NCBI GenBank assembly: GCA_002429615.1
Contig: DJAN01000266.1
Location: 1 to 10,164, forward strand
DNA: 10,164 nt
Origin: Lysobacteraceae bacterium UBA6001
GTDB taxonomy: Bacteria; Pseudomonadota; Gammaproteobacteria; Xanthomonadales; Xanthomonadaceae
Direction of reading: 5' to 3'
Below are positions 6,630-10,164 of this stretch, piece after piece; position 1 is the first letter of the stretch; every line of letters starts with the position of its first letter. The translations under genes were made by a program, and so were the position numbers. Under the pieces are notes generated by a model that searched no databases, was not told where the DNA came from, and worked only from the letters and a program-made list of their open reading frames with translations.

Positions 6630-7064
6630 TCAGCCTTCCGCCTTCGCCACCGCGGGCACACCGCCGGACGCGGCACCCGCCGGGCGCGCGGCTTGTTGTT
6701 GCAGGTACAGCGTCCACAGCAGCAGTGTCAGCGCATAGACGTTCACGCCCAGCAGGACCGAGCCGACCTCCAGCTTCAGGTGCAGCTGCAAGCCGAACCA
6801 CAGGAAATACTGGAACGTTCCGGTCGCCAGCACCGGCACCTGCACCGCCCATTGCAGCATCGCCAGCCACGGCCCCCAGCGCCGGCCGGCGAACCAGCCC
6901 ACCAGTGCCACCGCCGCCACCGCCATCAGCGCCCAGATGAGCCAGCCCGCGGCCCCCAGTTCTCCCCACCATGCCGTGCAGCACAACGCGAACGCCCCCA
7001 CGCCCCATTGCACGCACAACAGATACGCCGGCCAGCGCGTGCGCCGGCCCGTCTTCGTCTCCAT
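6630..7064 (-). CDS. Small four-helix integral membrane protein of unknown function
   Basis: 144 residues. I do not recognise the family. The protein has a short basic N-terminus (METKTGRRTR), then hydrophobic segments at about 12-34, 38-59, 65-90 and 101-122 and a flexible Ala/Gly tail. It is rich in tryptophan, which suits an inner-membrane protein. I prefer the ATG at 7064 (GGGGA 6 bases upstream); an in-frame ATG at 7082 and an alternative start at 7163 are possible but would add a non-hydrophobic leader. It points away from motC, and the 140-base gap between them holds the motC promoter. It is codirectional with the pseudogene and the DUF2188/FINCPFD pair and may be the first gene of that transcript. 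Confidence 0.7.
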   Translation of the reverse strand: METKTGRRTRWPAYLLCVQWGVGAFALCCTAWWGELGAAGWLIWALMAVAAVALVGWFAGRRWGPWLAMLQWAVQVPVLATGTFQYFLWFGLQLHLKLEVGSVLLGVNVYALTLLLWTLYLQQQAARPAGAASGGVPAVAKAEG

Positions 7065-7170
7065 CGCCAATCCCCGGCACATCCCCAGCGCGAGCTTCCC
7101 ATGCCGGCCCGCCGGAAGGAAACCGCATACCCGGAACTGTGACGTTCGTCGTTCCCCGTCCACTAAGCCT

Positions 7171-7197
7171 TCAAGCCAGGCCCTCCGCCGCCGATAA
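7171..7197 (+). promoter_or_regulatory. Putative sigma-28 (FliA) promoter of motC-motD
   Basis: TCAAG at 7171-7175 and GCCGATAA at 7190-7197, 14 bases apart, match both halves of the gammaproteobacterial sigma-28 consensus. The region is non-coding on both strands for well-supported genes. The expected transcript start (about 7 bases past the -10 box) falls at about 7204, one base before the motC ATG at 7205, so the message would have almost no 5' leader. Confidence 0.85.
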
Positions 7198-7204
7198 CCG
7201 CTTC

Positions 7205-7945
7205 ATGGACAAGCTCAGTGTCACTGGAATCGTGCTCGCGCTGGCCGCCCTGGTCGGCGGCAGCATCCTCAAGGGTGCCGGCGTCGCCTCGCTGTGGTCG
7301 CCGGCCGCCTTCGTGATCGTGATTATCGGCACGATCGCGGCGATCCTGCTGCATACCGCCCCGGCGGTGTTCAAGCGTGCTTTCCAGATCGTCGGCTGGG
7401 TGTTCAGCCCGCCCGCCAGCGACCGCGAGGAGCTGATCAACCAGATCGTGGAATGGAGCAACATCGCCCGCCGCCAGGGCCTGCTGGGCCTGGAGAGCCA
7501 GGTCACCCGCCAGGATGACCCGTTCCTGCGCAAGGGCCTGCAGATGCTGGTCGACGGCGTGGAGCCGGAGCAGATGCGGCGCATGCTGGAAATCGAGGTC
7601 GAGCAGCAGGAGAAGCACGACCTGGCCGCCGCGCGCGTGTTCGAGGGCATGGGCATCTACGCGCCCACCCTGGGCATCATCGGCGCGGTGCTGGGCCTGA
7701 TCGCGGTGATGAAGAATCTCGCCGACCCGAGCAAGCTCGGCCACGGCATCGCCGCCGCGTTCACCGCCACGATCTACGGCATCGCCTCGGCGAACCTGCT
7801 GTTCCTGCCGATCGCCGCCAAGCTCAAGAGCGTCATCCATGGCAGCAGCGGCGAGCGCGAGATGATCATCGAGGGGTTGATCGCCATCGCCCAGGGCGAG
7901 AACCCGCGCAACATCGAATCCAAGCTCAACGGCTACGTGCACTGA
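7205..7945 (+). CDS. motC: Flagellar motor stator protein MotC (MotA family)
   Basis: 246 residues. It forms the A-type subunit of the second stator complex, which conducts ions and turns the rotor. Four membrane segments are visible: about 5-23, 33-51, 150-170 and 183-205. A large cytoplasmic loop lies between the second and third and carries the charged stretch ARRQGLLGLE (88-97), matching the R90/E98 rotor-contact region of E. coli MotA. Conserved prolines are present at the ends of the third and fourth segments (YAPTLGIIGAVLGL; FLPIA). Length is shorter than E. coli MotA (295), as usual for MotC. No ribosome site precedes the ATG, which fits a leaderless message from the promoter just upstream. 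motD follows after 3 bases. Confidence 0.93.
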   Translation: MDKLSVTGIVLALAALVGGSILKGAGVASLWSPAAFVIVIIGTIAAILLHTAPAVFKRAFQIVGWVFSPPASDREELINQIVEWSNIARRQGLLGLESQVTRQDDPFLRKGLQMLVDGVEPEQMRRMLEIEVEQQEKHDLAAARVFEGMGIYAPTLGIIGAVLGLIAVMKNLADPSKLGHGIAAAFTATIYGIASANLLFLPIAAKLKSVIHGSSGEREMIIEGLIAIAQGENPRNIESKLNGYVH

Positions 7946-7948
7946 GCC

Positions 7949-8923
7949 ATGGCCCGTCGTCGCAGCGCCCATGACGAGCATGCCAACCATGAGGCGTGGG
8001 CGATCCCGTATGCCGACCTGATGACGCTGCTGCTCGCCTTCTTCGTGGTGATGTACGCGATCTCCTCGCTCAACGAAGGCAAGTACCGGGTGATGGCCGA
8101 TGCGCTGACCGCCGCGTTCGGCGGTGCGCCGCGCACGATCAACCCGGTGCAGGTGGGCAACAACCAGATGCAGGGCGCGAACTGGGACCGCCCTTCGCCG
8201 ATCAAGTCCGGCGCCAAGAGCGGCCCCACCGCGCCCTCGCCCAGCCCCGATCCCACCCTGCTGCCATCGATGGCCTCGCAGATGCGCATGCCGGTCTCGC
8301 TGCGCAACCAGGACCAGCTGGCGCGCGCGCAGCGCCAGCTTGATGCGGTGAGCGCGCAGCTCAGCCAGGCGCTGTCGCCGCTGATCGAGCAGAACCTGAT
8401 CAGCGTGCGCCGTTCGGAGCTGTGGATCGAGGTCGAGATCCACAGCGACATCCTGTTCGCCACCGGTTCGGCCAGCCTGGACCAGAAGGCGCGCCAGACC
8501 CTGTCGCTGCTGGCCAACGTGCTGCGGCAGACGCCCAACGGCGTGCGCGTGGAGGGCTATACCGACAACCAGCCGATCGCGACCCTGCAGTTCCCCTCCA
8601 ACTGGGAACTGTCGGCCGCCCGTGCCGCGTCGGTGGTGCACCTGTTCGCCGACCAGGGCCTGAGCCCGGGCCGGCTGGCGATGGTGGGCTATGGAGAATT
8701 CCGTCCGCGTGCCGATAACTCCACCGAGGCTGGCCGCAATGCCAACCGGCGGGTGGTGTTGATCATCCTCGCCGACTCGGCAGCGAACCTGGCGCCGGAA
8801 CCCCCGGCACCGCCGCAGTTGCAGGCCGGCCCGTCCCTGCCCCTTTCACCGGTGGCGGGCGGCCCGATGAATCCGGGCCCCGGCGCAGCCGTGGCCCCTG
8901 CCGTGACCGAAGGAGTGAACTGA
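7949..8923 (+). CDS. motD: Flagellar motor stator protein MotD (MotB family)
   Basis: 324 residues. MotD anchors the MotC stator to peptidoglycan and carries the ion-binding residue. After a basic N-terminus comes one membrane helix, IPYADLMTLLLAFFVVMYAISS (19-40), with the essential Asp at D23. The plug and linker (about 45-150) are Pro/Gln-rich. The OmpA-like peptidoglycan-binding domain covers about 155-275, with IHSDILFATGSASL, VEGYTDNQPI, NWELSAARAASV and NRRVVLIIL. A proline-rich tail (about 281-320) extends past the domain and is variable in the family. It starts 3 bases after motC and its stop overlaps the next gene (TGATG), so it is part of one operon. Confidence 0.95.
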   Translation: MARRRSAHDEHANHEAWAIPYADLMTLLLAFFVVMYAISSLNEGKYRVMADALTAAFGGAPRTINPVQVGNNQMQGANWDRPSPIKSGAKSGPTAPSPSPDPTLLPSMASQMRMPVSLRNQDQLARAQRQLDAVSAQLSQALSPLIEQNLISVRRSELWIEVEIHSDILFATGSASLDQKARQTLSLLANVLRQTPNGVRVEGYTDNQPIATLQFPSNWELSAARAASVVHLFADQGLSPGRLAMVGYGEFRPRADNSTEAGRNANRRVVLIILADSAANLAPEPPAPPQLQAGPSLPLSPVAGGPMNPGPGAAVAPAVTEGVN

Positions 8924-9705
8924 TGCGTATCTGGGCGATCGCCAACCAGAAAGGTGGCGTAGGCAAGACCACCACGACCCTCGCGTTGGGCCGTGGCCTG
9001 GCCGCGCTCGGTCATCGTGTCCTGCTGATCGACCTGGATCCGCACTCCTCGCTGACCCGCGCCTTCGGCGTGCCGCTGGATCCGCCGCCGAAGGGCGTGC
9101 TGGACCTGTTCTCCACGCCGCCGGCCGACCTGTCCGGCCTGCTGCGCGAAAGCAGCATTCCCGGCCTGTCCTACGTCTGCGCGCAGACCGCGCTGGCGAC
9201 GCTGGAACGCCGCAGCGCCAACCAGCCCGGCCTGGGCCTGGCGCTGCAGAACGCGCTGACCCGCCACGCCCGCCATCACGACTACATCCTGCTGGACTGC
9301 CCGCCGACCCTCGGCCTGCTGATGATCAACGCCTTGGCCGCCGCCGACCGCCTGATCATCCCGACCCAGGCCGAGCCGCTGGCGTTGCATGGCCTGGCCG
9401 GCATGAGCCGCACCGCCGACATGGTCGAGCGTTCGCGCCGGCGTCCGCTGCCGGTGTCGATCCTGCCGACGCTGTTCGACCGCCGCACCCGCGCCGGCAC
9501 CGAGACGCTGAAGCAGATGCAGGACAGCTACGGCGAGCGCGTGTGGGAAGACGCGATCCCGGTGGATACGCGCATCTGCGCGGTCGAGACCCTGACCCTG
9601 CCCGGCGCGCCGGGCGAGTATCCGGGCCGCGGCCTGTCGGCGTACCGCCGCGCGCTGGAGTGGATTCTTTCCGAGGACGCGCAGGCGATGGAGCAGGCGG
9701 CATGA
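8923..9705 (+). CDS. ParA-family ATPase for chemotaxis-array positioning (ParC-like)
   Basis: 260 residues. A soluble ParA/Soj-type ATPase. It carries the deviant Walker A KGGVGKTTT (10-18, signature Lys K10 and K15), the A' motif LIDLDPHSS (35-43) and Walker B ILLDCPPTLG (122-131). It lacks an N-terminal DNA-binding helix-turn-helix, so it is not a plasmid ParA of the long type. In Vibrio and Pseudomonas, the homologue beside the chemotaxis operon (ParC; PA1462 region) sets polar location and inheritance of the chemoreceptor arrays together with ParP. The same neighbourhood here (motD upstream, a CheW/ParP-like gene downstream) supports that role by context. AGGAG (8911-8915) lies 7 bases before the ATG. 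It overlaps motD and the next gene by 1 and 4 bases. Confidence 0.9.
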   Translation: MRIWAIANQKGGVGKTTTTLALGRGLAALGHRVLLIDLDPHSSLTRAFGVPLDPPPKGVLDLFSTPPADLSGLLRESSIPGLSYVCAQTALATLERRSANQPGLGLALQNALTRHARHHDYILLDCPPTLGLLMINALAAADRLIIPTQAEPLALHGLAGMSRTADMVERSRRRPLPVSILPTLFDRRTRAGTETLKQMQDSYGERVWEDAIPVDTRICAVETLTLPGAPGEYPGRGLSAYRRALEWILSEDAQAMEQAA

Positions 9706-10164
9706 ATGCCGTTGATGCCCTGGACGACTATCTGATCGGCCTGTTGGCCGAGGCGGTGCCGGCGGCACCGGCACCAGCACCGGGCGCCGCGGTGGCGCTG
9801 GTGGCCGCTGACGCTGGCGCCGATGTGCATGGCGTGGACGCGCCTGCTGCCGTTGCGCCCGATATGGATGCCGCTGTCGCTGATACCGCCGCTGTTGAGG
9901 CTTCTGTCACGGAGACGTCTGTCGCCGATGCTCCGGTCACCGCCCCCTCTGTAGGAGCGGCTTCAGCCGCGACCGCCGAGGCTCACGAGGTCGCGGCTGA
10001 AGCCGCTCCTACAGAAGCGCGCCCGGTCGCGGAGGCCACGCTGGACATCGACGCCAATATCGCCGCGATGCTCGCCGAGATGGAGGGCGACCCCGCCTTC
10101 GCACCGGCCAAGCCCAAGCCGGCCGCCACCCCGACGCTGGACATCGACGCCAACACCGCCGCGA
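9702..10164 (+). CDS. N-terminal part of ParP-like / CheW-domain protein (3' end outside window)
   Basis: The visible 154 codons start at an ATG overlapping the ParA-like stop (ATGA), with GGAG 8 bases upstream. The first residues MNAVDALDDYLIGLLAEAV form a short amphipathic helix, followed by a long low-complexity Ala/Pro/Val/Asp stretch. In this operon the gene after the ParA homologue is a CheW-domain protein (ParP in Vibrio) whose Pro/Ala-rich N part contacts ParC and whose C-terminal CheW-like domain binds CheA and receptors. The CheW domain itself lies beyond the window, so the assignment rests on context and composition. Two oddities occur in the visible part: an inverted REP pair read in frame at residues 83-105, and a repeated TLDIDAN motif 32 residues apart (113 and 145). 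Confidence 0.75.
   Translation, partial: MNAVDALDDYLIGLLAEAVPAAPAPAPGAAVALVAADAGADVHGVDAPAAVAPDMDAAVADTAAVEASVTETSVADAPVTAPSVGAASAATAEAHEVAAEAAPTEARPVAEATLDIDANIAAMLAEMEGDPAFAPAKPKPAATPTLDIDANTAA
9948..10015. repeat. Inverted REP pair (REPIN-like, GTAG type) inside a coding sequence
   Basis: Two perfect 27-base arms (9948-9974 and 9989-10015) in opposite orientation flank a 14-base centre. Each arm begins TCTGTAGGAG and contains a short palindrome GCGGCT-TC-AGCCGC. This is the structure of GTAG-type REP elements, which are spread by RAYT transposases in Xanthomonadaceae and Pseudomonas and usually lie between genes. Here it interrupts the ParP-like gene without a stop codon. No other copy is seen in the window. 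Confidence 0.88.
10038..10163 (+). repeat. Short internal repeat in ParP-like gene (TLDIDAN, period 96 bases)
   Basis: The 20 bases from 10038 and from 10134 are identical and both encode TLDIDAN, followed by xAA. The distance is exactly 96 bases (32 residues), with a Pro/Ala/Lys linker between. Only the start of the second unit is in the window, so whether more copies follow is unknown. Confidence 0.6.

Noticed and set aside
7163..8641. Long minus-strand frame opposite motC and motD (492 codons)
   Set aside because: Low-complexity His/Gln/Arg/Ala translation with no motifs; the plus strand encodes clear stator proteins.
8692..8718. A third GCCGATAA (8711-8718) inside motD, as a sigma-28 promoter for the ParA-like gene
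   Set aside because: The -35 position reads TGGAG, a poor match, and the bases encode the conserved Arg-Ala-Asp-Asn of the OmpA domain, so coding constraint explains it. It is also about 200 bases from the next start.
1..10164. CRISPR array, tRNA or rRNA genes, insertion sequence or attachment site
   Set aside because: No spaced direct repeats of CRISPR type, no tRNA or rRNA sequence, no transposase or integrase frame, and no direct repeats flanking the minus-strand cassette were seen.

Overview
The window is a flagellar and chemotaxis locus of a gram-negative, high-GC gammaproteobacterium. The family is most likely Xanthomonadaceae (Stenotrophomonas, Xanthomonas, Pseudoxanthomonas, Lysobacter or Luteimonas type). 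I infer this from the gene order flhF-fleN-fliA-cheYZA-motC-motD-parA-cheW/parP, the strong GC-rich codon bias, a FleN that closely resembles the Xanthomonas type, and a GTAG-type REP palindrome near the right end. The genus cannot be fixed by eye.

Layout. Positions 1-5434 (+) hold a tight run: the 3' part of flhF (flagellar SRP-type GTPase), fleN/flhG (flagellar number ATPase), fliA (sigma-28), cheY, cheZ and cheA. Neighbours overlap or sit a few bases apart, except for a 99-nt gap before cheY. A perfect 9-bp hairpin ends this block and is shared with a convergent gene. Positions 5451-7064 (-) hold a cassette in the opposite orientation: a small membrane protein, a decayed membrane-protein gene, a DUF2188-like small protein and an overlapping gene of the 'FINCPFD' family with TIR/nucleoside-deoxyribosyltransferase-like features. 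Pseudomonas carries cheB at this point; no cheB is seen here. Positions 7205-10164 (+) resume the motility programme: motC and motD (second stator pair), a ParA-family ATPase and the start of a proline/alanine-rich protein expected to be the CheW-domain ParP-like partner, which runs off the window.

How the genes work together. FlhF and FleN set the place and number of the polar flagellum. FliA transcribes late flagellar and chemotaxis genes. CheA phosphorylates CheY, CheZ dephosphorylates it, MotC/MotD drive rotation, and the ParA/ParP pair places the chemoreceptor arrays at the pole. Two strong sigma-28-type promoters are visible: one inside the end of flhF, just before fleN-fliA (possible autoregulation by FliA), and one immediately before motC, so close that the motC mRNA may be leaderless.

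The main oddities are the non-flagellar minus-strand cassette, a perfect 27-bp inverted REP pair translated in frame inside the ParP-like gene, a CheA without a folded P2 domain but with a short conserved-looking acidic/leucine peptide, and a G-quadruplex-type motif between fliA and cheY.
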